Shown one piece after another: positions 25,501-37,423 of a DNA stretch of 64,000 bases. Below the pieces are notes generated by a model that had not been told where the DNA came from, ran no database searches, and was given only the letters and a program-made list of their open reading frames with translations. How positions within the stretch are numbered: the stretch's first letter is position 1; the number at the start of each line of letters is the position of its first letter. Position numbers and translations under genes: made by a program. The stretch is taken from positions 6,075,001-6,139,000 of the forward strand of contig JBBMNZ010000007.1 of the NCBI GenBank assembly GCA_037954325.1, read 5' to 3'. Origin of the DNA: Fistularia commersonii. Lineage: Eukaryota > Chordata > Actinopteri > Syngnathiformes > Fistulariidae.

Positions 25501-28500
25501 GCGAGATCCACGGAGACAGCGGCTTTTAAAGGCACACTTTGTAAGGGCAGAAAAGCAGCGCCGAGCCGAGCTCTCGGTTTGGCGTCCCGGAGAGACGCCC
25601 GGGTAGGAGCACTAACCGGCCCGTCTGCCAGGGAGGTAGTAAATACGCCTACCTCAGGGGGTGATCGAGCCGTGGAGCTACCGAGGTCCGCGAGAGGGTT
25701 TTTATCTGCAGCCTCGCAGGCTCCACGGCAAAGCCCGGGAGGAGACTCCTCAGAGCTCACTGGACGGCTGCAACACCCATCTCCTCATCGTGCACCCTAA
25801 CCTGACAGAAGTACTGCTGATTCTCATATCTTTAAAAGCAAAGGATTTTATTGAAAATGTCCGCCATTGGTCTCAGGTGTTCCACAAACACTATTTAAAG
25901 GAGTTATCCGCCCCCTCAGGTTGTGCAGGGGTTGGGATCATGTGAACAGCCAATCCCAGGTTTACCTGGAAGGGAGTTCCGGTAAAGGAGGCGCTGAAAA
26001 TGAACAAGGAAATGTGCCCCTCTAGAAAACGCCTGGATGACGTTCAAGGCAGAGCTGCTGCTGAGTAAAGAGCCAAAGCTGGGGTTTCAATGTGGAAACA
26101 GAAAGACTTATTTTGTTGAAAGTTTCGTTTCCACAGATCCAACGGTGACGCCGCCTGTTAGCCTGCGCGGTCGCGACGCTACAAGGGGTGCCTTTAAGTT
26201 TTCAGCAGAACACACACAGACATAGCCAAAACACATGACTGGGGTGAGGATGAAATGTGTGTGTGTGTGGTGTGTGTGTGTGTGTGCGCCGGAGCCGTGA
26301 CCCCCCCTCCCCCATTTAGTGTCAGGCGAGGAGGCGGGGCGGCGGCGGCGGCGGGGGGGAGAGCGTAGAGTGAGTGACAGACACGCAGAGGCCATCATGC
26401 AGAGCCTGGTGTCTCAGCTACCACAGAGTGCAAGGTTCACCATTCAGCACAGCTTGGGGTAACTATGAGGGTATGGGGGGGGCGGAGGGGGGGGCGATGA
26501 CAAAACTCACCGGTGCAAACAGCTGGATCTAAAGCAGTTATCCGGTGAGTCGCCCCAAGAAACAGAATGAGAGAAGATCGCAATTAAAGCGCTGCTTGGG
26601 CTTGGAACCCGCTCCGGCTCGCCGGGTCAAAGCCACGGCTCAATAACCGAGAACCAATCAATCAGGAGGGGGGCTGGAGGGGAAACACTCACACTCGCTC
26701 CGGGGGGGGGGGGTCGTCGGACCACCCACGGCGGCGTCTGTTTGACTTGATTTTGTTTGACTCTCCGGCTTAAACAGTTTAAATGGATTCGGATCAACAT
26801 CGGAGTCGGGTCTGACCCCCCCCCACACACACACACACACAACAGCAGGGTGCACGGGGGAGGAATAACAGAAAGAAGGGGGAGGTGGGGCTGCTTGTTT
26901 CGGGAAGGGTCATGATAAAAGCTACATAAGGCATCATGGATGAAGGGAAGGGGGGGTGTACTAACAAGGCACGGAGGGTATGCTCGAGGATGTGGTTTTT
27001 CATTACGATCGGCCCAAAAACATTCACCTGGTTGTACTTGGCGTTGGCCACGTGTTTGGTTTCCATCCGGCCGTACTGGGGAGGCTTGCAGGAGAACTCG
27101 ACGAAGAGGAGCAGCTGCTCGAAGATGGCCGGGTACATGACCTGCAGGTTCTCGGGGCCCACACAGATGGCCTGCAGCGGGGAGGACAGACAGGAACAAA
27201 CACTGCTGTCAGCCGCCAGGGGAACGGACATTGCGTAACTCGGAACCGAGGGGGAGGAGGGGGGAAATTAATCACTTTTAACTATTACTATTGGAGGTTG
27301 GAAAAAAAAAACAAAAAAAACACAGAGTTTAAAATTCTAGTAAAATCTAGATTGGTTAATGATGGTAACAAACAACACTGTCCCAGCCAATTGGCTGCAG
27401 GTGTGTGTGTGTGTGTGTGTGACGTGCCTAGCCCCCACCCATGTACTTGGCGCAGAGCGTCGGTGCGCAGAAGTAAACATAACTCACATGAGATGCCAAC
27501 TCCACGTGAATTCCTTCTCTTGGAATTTAGAATTTGTTTCCAGCGCGACAGGTTCCAAAATTTCAGCAGAGTGGACAGGAGGAAGGGGGGGGGGGAGGGT
27601 GTGAGGGTGCTCTTACGTCACCCCGAGCACCGGTACATCCTGAGCGCTTTCGGCATCAAAATCGCCCGGAAGTTTGTTTACCGCTCTAGACCAGAGGTCC
27701 CCAACACCCGGTGCTCGGACTGGTACCGGTCGGCAAATAAAACCTTACTTGGTGCAAATGATAAGTTTTTTTTCATTTGAACTTCAGGATCTTATTTTTA
27801 AAAATGTTTCATTTTCGCCTTTGCTTTACTTGCCGCACTTGACTCCGTAGCGCCACTTCACACATCAGCTACCACAAGCTAGCCCTTGGGAAAAAATTAG
27901 CCAGCAACAAGAAAAGTCGCTGGAGAGCGTTTTGGGGAGGAAGTGAGCAAACGATGAGACTGCAGGAGTGCAGAAGACTGCCAGCAAAAAAAAAAAAAAA
28001 AAAGCTGCATTCAAAAGAAAATATTAAGATTCCTACCTAAGTTACGGGTTAATCGCAGCAGGTGATCCGCACGCTCCGCGCCCGCTATGCGTTCTTTGCG
28101 ATGAACGGCTAGCTAGTGAAGCTATGAAACCCTGAAAACCTTTATTTCTATTTACTTATGATGTATCTAGAATTTTTTATTAAGGTGCAAAATTATTGTA
28201 ACCGCCTATTATAAAGTGTAATCGTTTAAAAACGGTTCACAGATTAAAACTGTAAACTGACAAGTTTTTATTATTTTTGTGAGTCCTGTGTATTGTAATA
28301 GCCCATTGTCCCACTGAATAACAATAAATAGTGCTAAATAGTACTACAATAGTCTATAGTTCTACACACTATCCTCGTCCATTGACCCACATATAACAGT
28401 CCAGAGTCCCACATAGTATTACAACAGGACACTAACATTTTTCTTCTTTGGGTAGCCCCTCGCAGTTTGACTTTTGTAAAAAGAGCAAGGAAGAAGAAAA

Positions 28501-29844
28501 TAAACACTCAGGCGAATCACTGTCTCCCTCCTAAGTCTCTTACCTTCTGTAAAACATCCAGAGCCGTGAGCACCGCCTCCTGCAGGCTGGTGAGCACGGC
28601 TTCGGTGTAGGAGGGGAGGATGAAGGGCGAGGCGTCGCTGCTGATGGGCACGGACACGGCGCCGTGGAGGATGACCCCCAGCTTCCTCAGGTCTTCCATG
28701 CTAAAGTTGGTCTTGATGTGCTGGTAGAGCGCTGGGAAGATCTGGATCAGGGCCGTGAGGAAGGGCTGGCTGGGGATGAAGGAGAGCTTCTCCGCCGGGC
28801 CGCCGGGCGGCCTCGTGCTGTCGGTTCCTGTCCGGTACCACGTGTTCCACGCCGACCACCACAGCGCGGAGTCCTCCAACGCCGACTCCTCGCCGGGGGG
28901 AGGGGCCTGCAGCTCGGCGCCGTTGTAGCGCGTCAGCCGCTCCACCAGGGAATCCGAACGCACCAGGGGTCTGCCGGGACCGGAGGCCGAGATGGGGTCG
29001 ATGAGGACGGGGGGCACCCCCATGGCGGCGAGGGCGTCGCCCGCTTTGTCCGAGTCTCTGACGGGCGTGACGATCTGCAGGATCTCCTGGAAGCTCTTCA
29101 GGGCGGCCAGAGAGACCTCGTTGTTCTTGCTGAGGGCGGCCGACTGAATGTGCTTCAGCAGGATCTCCCAGGCCTCGAAGAAATCGCCTGCAAAGGAGCG
29201 TTTCACAGGACTTTTAATGCACACAGGAGGAGCAGAATTAGCGGTAGTGACGTCTGCGGAGCATTGAGCTCACCTAGCTGTTGGAGGAGATACCGCCTGG
29301 TGTTGAAGATGCGCGCCACCCCGGCCAGGGTGAGAACCCACGTCTCGGCCCACTGCTTCTCGGCGGTGTCGCGGGAGTGGTGGATGAGGATGTTCCCGCC
29401 GCCGGACTCGATCTTCTCCTTGTCGGCCGTGGTGGAGGACGTTTGCACGCAGTCCAGCAGGTGGAAGAGCACCTGGCGGAGGAATCGGGCGACTTCAGCA
29501 ACACCGGACGCGCCGCACTCCTGGATGATTGACCGGGCGTAACGGGGTACCTTCCAGACCACGATGTGCCACGTGGGCTGCTGCAGCAAGGTCCCGTGCG
29601 CCGCGATGGTGGAAAACAGCGTCTGCCCGGCACTTTTGCGCACGGCCGGCCGCGGGTCGACACACAGCTCGCCCAGCTTGGCGTACAGGCACAGCCAGAG
29701 GCAGTCGAAGGGCGGGGCCGGGTGGAAGGGCCTGTTCAGGGTCTCGCCCCGCTCCTGGGCCTGCTTCTGCAAGGCCTCCTCCTCCCTCTCCAGCTCCTGC
29801 GTGATGGCCTCGCCCTTCTGGAAGAAGTAGTCTGAGATGTTCCA
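22517..29844 (-). CDS. mon2: MON2 exons 24-34 (C-terminal part)
   Basis: Exons: 29551-29844, 29274-29472, 28544-29187, 27007-27171 (or 27028-27171), 25301-25429, 25022-25212, 24690-24750, 24489-24612, 24184-24391, 23375-23457 and 22517-22680. Exon 26 (644 bp) is the largest. Its 5' half holds a linker (around [17 protein letters not shown]) that diverges from mammals, while the flanks are nearly invariant. Introns here are short: 78 bp (29473-29550), 86, 77 and 97 bp. The last exon encodes [19 protein letters not shown] and the terminal SRVQNGES. Confidence 0.94.
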
Positions 29845-32800
29845 CTGCGAGCGGGAAAGGGAAGGGAGGGAAGAGCGGGGAGGCGCAAAGTGGAGAGAGC
29901 AGGGTTAGCAAACGCTTCTGGCGGTTTTGCTATCCTATTACCATAAAGTAATCTCCGAGGAACTGTCACACTCCAAGAGACATAATCCTGCAGACAACAA
30001 ATCAATATCAGGTTTTCCGTGTCCTGAATGCAGCGCCGAGCATCTAGCAGATGTCAACAGAGCAGTTAAGTGCTATTTGACTGGACGGGTGCAAAGCGCT
30101 GCTGTAATATGTTTAAGACTACGGCTCCGCTCTTCGGAAAACGGCTCGTCTTCATCCATGCGCGAGTCTCGGAAAATCCCGTTTCGGCATCTCACCAGCA
30201 GTCCGATGGAGGTGAGGCTGATGTTGAGCTCCTGGTTTTGCAGGCCGAAGCTGCCGGCCACGTCCACTACGATCTGGAGGCACGTGCACGGCATCGTGGG
30301 CAGGAAGTCTGTCACCACCAGCTGCAGGCACTGGAAGGCTGTTCGGATCAATGACTCGCTGAGGGGGAAACGATGCGGACACAGGTTTGCTCATTGTGGA
30401 TTCTTCAATTACCCGCGGCATCGCAACAGGCGGTTGACAAAACACGCAGTCCTCCAGCCCCCCCCCGCCTTTACCCTTGGTCATTGCGGATGGCTCCTAT
30501 GACGCCCAGAACCAGGGGCCAGCCGGGCCCCAGGCCGTCCCCCTGGCTCTGCAGGATCTGTAAAACGCACTCCAGTTGCTTCTGCCGGATGTCGGCGTGC
30601 AGGACGTTGGACAGCTCCTTCAGCGGGTTCAGCAGTAGGAGCTGCAGACGCTGGGGATCAACGGTGTTGAAGGTTAGCGGCCCGACTGTTGACGGAATAC
30701 TGCTTTTTTTTTATGTTTAAAAGAAAAAATCCCTTTAAAGTATACCCTTGTTTTTCGCGGGGGTTACATTCCAAAAAGAACCCGTGATAAGCAAAATCCG
30801 TGAAGTGGAAACCTTTATTTTTTTTTTACAATTATTATACATCCTTATTAAAACTTATTGCTGCTGTCGTCCTTATGTTTTTTTCTTCCTTCTTAATGGA
30901 ACGAACGGAAGATTCATTCATTCCGTAATGCCGACCTACAGCCGCATAGCTTTTACCTTCCCTTAGCATGTCCAGAAGTTTAACTTTATCTGCGATAGAT
31001 AGCATCTTCCGCTGCCTTTTGGGCCCTTTTGTCGGTCCAGAGCGTTTTGTCAACATTATGGGTTTTAGAGAAACTCGAAATTGCAAGAGAATTTGCACGT
31101 ACGTAAATTTGGCAAGCTGTTTTACGTACGTGTACATATTAAACTGCAATGTTATTGACGCACAGGTAGGGAAGAAGCGGAGTGATTTTTTAGCCAATCA
31201 GAATGCAGAACACAATGCACGATGCAAATCCGTGAAGTAGCGAAACCGTGAAAAGTAAGCCGCGTTATAGCGAGGGATCGCTGTATACATTATACATCCT
31301 TTGCAAGCAAATGACGGGCTGCTTGTGGAAACTGAATCTATTTTAACGGAGGACTTCTTGTCTCGGCAGTGAGGAGCCACGGTAGGGACCGGTGTGACCT
31401 CCACACTCAAAAACAAAGTACTGAAGAAGATGAAGAGGAAGACGATACAGACAACATGAAGGTTGACGCTGCCACGGCGTTCATGAAATAATAATCATAG
31501 ACTATCTGGTAGGTCGAGGGGTTTTTATCTTCTCCCTGCACTGCTTTGCAGAGTTAGCCCGTTGGCTAACTGCACTTATTTTGGACAAAATGTAGAAGCT
31601 CCTCTGCAAACCCCCTTTGGTGTCGCAGGCCAGAAGAGCCTGGACCTCTTTGTCGCTCCAGTTCTTGTTGTCCGCTTTGTTGCGTAACAATGTCACATTT
31701 TTTTTCTACTAACGGCGCTCCGCAGTCCACCAGAACAATCTGCCAATGGCGACACCCAACCAGGCATGTGTCTACCCGTTAACTATTATCTTGCTTACGC
31801 AAATGTAACAACGCCCATTCCAAATAAAAGCTCATGCTATGGAAGGGAGGTCAGAGCTGTCCGGAGACTACGGTGCTCCGACTGACTCTCCTCGCGAGCT
31901 GAACGGACTTGACTCGTCCGTCTTCCTTATAGCGTTGATGTCGGCGTTGGAACCCCGACAGCGAGGCTTGTGAGCTCCACCGAGCGCCTACTTATGAGTT
32001 CCTGTGGAAGCGTAAAAAGACCCTGCCTTCGTCGCTCCAGCATCAGGATGGTTTTAAAGGTCATTGAAACATTGTCAGTGCTATTGTCAGTATTTCTCAC
32101 TGTCTCTGTCCAATTTGTCCCAAGAAAACTTCTGGCCCTCCGATCGCGGTAGGTTTTAAAAATGGAGCTCCCACATCCGCAAGAAAAATCTGGTAATGGC
32201 CGTGGCTTAAGAGTTACACCAATCACCAATGGGACCGCAGAAAGACCCTGCCTTGGGAGTAGGACCTCAAATGGTTCGAGGGAGCTGAGGTCCATGGTCC
32301 ACCAAGAAACAGACTGGTTCCTGGAGAGGTTCTAGGAATTGCAAAAGTTCCTGCAGTGTGCAAAGAGCTGTTGTGAACCAGACCTGAAGCGGCAGCAGCC
32401 ATTTACGATGGAACATAAGATGATATGAACGTATGTATGTACAGGACTGTCTCAGAATATTAGAATATTGTGATAAAGTTCTTTATCTCCTGTAATGCAA
32501 TACAAAAACAAAAATGTCATACATTCTGGATTTATGACAAATCAACGGGAATATTGCAAGCCTTTAATTATTTTAATATTGCTGATTATGGCTTACATCT
32601 TAAGAAAACTAAAAAAAACCTATCTCAAAATATTAGAATATCATGAAAAAGTAATTTTTGTTTTTTTAATTGCTTTACAGAAGATAAAGAACTTTATCAT
32701 AATATTCAAATTTTCTTAGACGGTCCTGTATGTTTATGGTTCTGAGATGGCAAGTTGGTCGAGTGGTCCCTTCTGACTTGCGACTACTGGTACCTCGGAT

Positions 32801-33248
32801 CTTCGATGACTGAATTGCATTTTTTGTGAGTCCCTTTGGTTAAAAGCGTCTGCAAAATGACCGTAACGTAATTTTTCATTGATCAGCATTGAAGGAAGGT
32901 GTAATCGTGGTGTGAAAGGATTCGTGTCTGAGCCTCAGCAGTGTTCTACGGGACGGGCGAGAGAAGAAGCGGAGCGGCCGTTGCGGGGGAACCCACCTGA
33001 TTCTGAGAGAGGGAGGGTTGGTGATTGTAGGCCAGGCCGGCCTTGATGAGCGCGGTCAGCGCCTCGGCCCCCCACTCTCTCATCCTGGAGTTGGGGTGCT
33101 GGCAGACCTGCGGGACACGTCACACGGACACACAGATGCAGGTGCGTGCACGAGCGAGTCACAGCAGCGAGTCCCAGGGCGTGAGAGACAGACGGGTGAG
33201 AGGAATCAGTGCGAGACACCAGGAGCCCCGAGGTAACAGGATGCATCG

Positions 33249-33282
<34 letters not shown>

Positions 33283-33526
33283 ACTCATTTGTGCAAGCGC
33301 CGGTCGATGGGAGGCGCTGGGGGGAGCAGAAGCGATCTCCCACGCTCGTGGGTATTCTGTGCGCAGGAGGACGAGTGGAAACGGAACAATGGCGCGGCGA
33401 CCTAGCGCGGAGCTGCCTTTCTCGGGATCGATAGCGTCTCTCTGAATCCGGGGGGGATCGATACACTGCAGCCTGGCGATGAAATAACATTTTACCTGTG
33501 TTCATTCGCCAGGGGAGGGAGGGGGG

Positions 33527-33558
<32 letters not shown>

Positions 33559-36500
33559 AAAAAAATCAATACGCGGGGATCAATGTTGATGTTGTGCGGT
33601 GTGACTGCCTGAATAAATAAAAATCAACATTTGGGAAACGGCTGTACGACAGCCATTCTAACAAGAGGGGGGAGATTATTTACACTCTTTGCAACCAGCA
33701 GTGGAGGAACGGAGGGTGTGAGGTGATAAATCAGGCTGGCCTTCAGGAGGTGTGTGCAGACACAGGCTGCACCCCGCCCTGCACCTGGCAGCCATATTTA
33801 ATGCCCTCCAACTGGATTTTAGCACTGTTAGCGACAATCTGCTAAAAACCACCGCTCGAAACAGGCTTCTTTAACATCAGGAATAAGTCCTCGAGGCTCA
33901 TAGAGGATGAAAACAAAAAAAAAAAAAAAAAAAACAGCCTCCTGCGAATCACTGGGGAAAAGAAGGATGCAACAAAATTGGTCCGTCTTGAAATTGGTAG
34001 GTAAGTATTGAGTAAAGCATCTATGGGCAGATAAATAGCTATAAATGAGAGGCGTTGTAGGAGATCTTGATTTCCACCTCGTGTAACAGAGAGAGAAGGA
34101 TAGGAAATACAGAGACGGAGGGAGAGAATGTGAGCTTACCTTCTGCGTAAGAGACAGGGGGCGCAAAAAGGAGGGGAGATAGAGAGAGAAAATGTGAGGG
34201 AGATCTCCAGACAGACACACTAAGAATCCTCTGGCAGAATATGAGCTACAGGAGCACACAGCAGGGATATCATTACCCTGTGTGTAAAAGCACATGCAGT
34301 ATTTCATCTCCTGGGATGAGTCTTGAAATTATGACTCGCGCGACAAAAATGCAGTACAGGAATACCTTGACTTGCGAGTGCAATTGGTTCTGCGGCCGAA
34401 CTCGTAACTTCATTTGCTCAAATCTCAAATTCAATTTCCCCATTCAAATGAATAGACATCCTATTAATCCGTTCCAGCCCCCTGGTTTTGTTACTTGTTC
34501 TTCAATAAGAAAGATGCACTCAATAAATGCTGCACTTAATGTCTAAAATTCATGGATGGACGAGTGAATGCCACTTTTTTTTTTTTTTTTTTAAAAACCA
34601 TCAAACCGTCCCCAACTGGCTTTGAATGCCTGGTCTGAAGCCTCGTCGGTTGACGGTCCCGCCGTCCGCTGCACCAAAGCCCTCTGAATGTATCCTGACT
34701 CCTCACCGACGATGCTCTCTGCCTTTATCTCACGGCCACGTCGGCATCAAGCGCTGCTCCCCCCGCTCACTCTCAACTCAGATCTGGGCTCGAAACGCAA
34801 CGCAAAAACTGAGCGACGGCTCGGATCGATGAAGACTCCCAAGTTGCTGCACCCGGAAGTCAAGGTTCCACTGTACACTTGAATGTTGGCTGTAGTCAAA
34901 TAACCGTTTTTTTTTCCTTTTTACTGCATGATTATTCTTTCCCTGCATGATTCAAGCACTGCTTTGTGGAATATCTACCTTCTCACTGCCTTACCTCCAG
35001 TAGGTGGCCGGTCAGGGGTCTCCACAGGATCTCTATGCGGTCCATGTTGACCAGGCCGGTCTCCAGCAGCTTGGCCACCGCAAACAGAGATGGCTCCTAA
35101 AGCGTGGTGCAAAACACACACACACACACACACTAGTGTCACAATGGCCTTTTTCCACCAAAAGTCCAACTTTTGTTTTCCGGCACCACAAGGAAGCAGA
35201 AAGTCTACCTTGTTGTTTCCGTAAGCCATTTCCATGGCTTCCAGCGAGAGCGAGCAGAGGGCGTTGATCAGGTGATGCAGAGAAACGTCGTCCAGGTATC
35301 TAAATCGCACGAGAGTGGGTTGTCGGGTGCGTCACGTAAACAAGAGTTTTGGGGTGTTTTATGCAAGTTTGCCGTGAAGCACCGTAGCTCAAAGTAGCTT
35401 CGGCTTTTAAAGGGAACCCTCCACCGTTACGCGAGAAACCCGGGTGCTTACTGGGAGCTCTCGAACAGCCTGGACAAAATGTTAGAGATGACGGGCAGGT
35501 CGGTCATCACGGCTGTGGTCAGCACCTTTTTGGTTGGGAGATAAAGCCAGTCGGTCAGTCGTCTCCAGAAGACGGGGAAAAAAAGATCTACTGTGCTACA
35601 CATTTAGCGGGCAAGCCCACCGTGCTGGGTCCTTCCACGGCTCTGCCTGGCTTCAGGGCACCTCCCGCCCCCGGCTTCAGCCCCAGGATCCACACTAAGT
35701 GCTGCAACGGAGACGCGCAAAGCTAATCGTTACCGCAAGTTACACTTTTTATTACCGCCTCAGTTTGACCGCTATCTAACAAAGGTAGATGGTGCGATGA
35801 TGATAGGTGCTAAGATGAATCCGGCTATTTCCCATCTTGGGACCAAACCCCGCTCTTTGTCTGCCGCTGAATGGCCTGCCTGAGGATAACATCCGATTAC
35901 AAAGTAAACCAAAACATTGGAGGTAAATGTACATTATGTACGCTAGGCGTGCCCAATACGTTGATCGCTATCTACCAGTCGATCGCAAAGGTAGTAAAAC
36001 GTAGATGTCAGCCGATCCCCCTCACTATGAAATGTGTCACTTGACTGACAGTCGGTCTGTCCGATCTGACATTTTCTGACACAGACGTTACTGCGCATGT
36101 TCACATAACAGTGCGTTCTAGCAAGCTAGCGAGTTAGCCTACAACTGATGTCTTCTAAACTTATGGGTATAAAAATGAGTGGGGGAGCCAGACCGAAAAG
36201 ACTGAAATGTATCACTTCCGTACGATATAGGAAGTGGACTTTTTTTTTTTTTACAATATCATTTTTATCAATATCAAAACTACGACATTGAATTCCCTCT
36301 GCAAAGTGAGCTGAGAAGGAGAAAGGTGGAGGAACTAAAATCCCTGCTGTCAGGACAGCAGTGTTTTTTTTCTCAAAGCACACTTCAACTATCGATGGCT
36401 TGAATGCAAAACCTATCAGCAAATTTTTTGATTTGGGGTTTTTGCATTGAATGGTGAGAAATGGGATGGCTCCACATTCTCAGTCCATCTGCAAGTCAAT

Positions 36501-37372
36501 CCCGCCCTTTCTTTTGAGATAAAACATGACAAAACTCGTATGTGCACATTGAAGCAGAAAAAATGAGGAAAAAAAACACTTAATCTGCATTGTCAGTGCT
36601 AAAAATACATGCTGTGTATTTTTAAATTATAACAGAAATATAGTCTGAGAACAATAATAATATTTTGAATATCTTTAACAAAGACCATACTATAATCACA
36701 TGAAACATTTTTTTCATTTCCTGGAAAAGTGTTTTTTTCAGATCGGAGGTTTTGCATTCCGGCCATCGCTATGCTGCTGACTCCATTCAAGTCATCAGAA
36801 TAAGGTATTTACCGAAAAAGTACTCTGTTGTAGTGTGCCATAAGGGTTCATGCAGTTATGCAAGATCCACAAACATTTATTGTGTTAAGTATACTCAGTA
36901 GATACATCAATAAATATATATTCAGCAATTGTAGTGGAGGTAGATTATTGTCACATGGTCATTTGAAAAGTAGCTCACAAGGACAAAAAGTGCAGCCACC
37001 CCTGATGTACGCCATACAACGGATTACTTTTCTTCATATTGCGTTGATTCCTTTATCCACCTGTGCACCGTTGCTCTTTAGCTAGCTAGCAATTAGCCTT
37101 CAAACATGTCGGCGAAGGATGAACAAAAAGAAAATGATACAGCATGGGACATCCAAAGTACCGCTAGCTAGCCATCGCTCGCACGTTCTGCGCGAAAGGA
37201 AATGACATTTGCAAAACAAACGTCCGTGTTTGCGCTCGCCGGCATCCGTACCTGCAGGGTGGCGAGCACCAGCTGCCAGGAGGTGCCCAGCACGGCGCCG
37301 TGGCAGTGGGCCAGGCTCAGCAGGGTCCTCATGCACTGGATGTTCTTGGCGGTCAGCTGGACAGGGGGGCGT

Positions 37373-37423
<51 letters not shown>

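Noticed and set aside
26340..26465. GC-rich block followed by ATG and a short frame ([20 protein letters not shown])
   Set aside because: Only about 21 codons, no recognisable family, and it lies on the strand opposite MON2 within an intron. A chance frame is the simplest reading.
28664..29542. Long plus-strand open frame of about 290 codons
   Set aside because: It is antisense to conserved MON2 exons 25-26 and is a shadow of their codon bias.
30835..31197. Small independent gene with a helix-turn-helix
   Set aside because: The HTH is the CENP-B-type N-terminus of a Tigger-like transposase bounded by inverted repeats, with the catalytic part missing.
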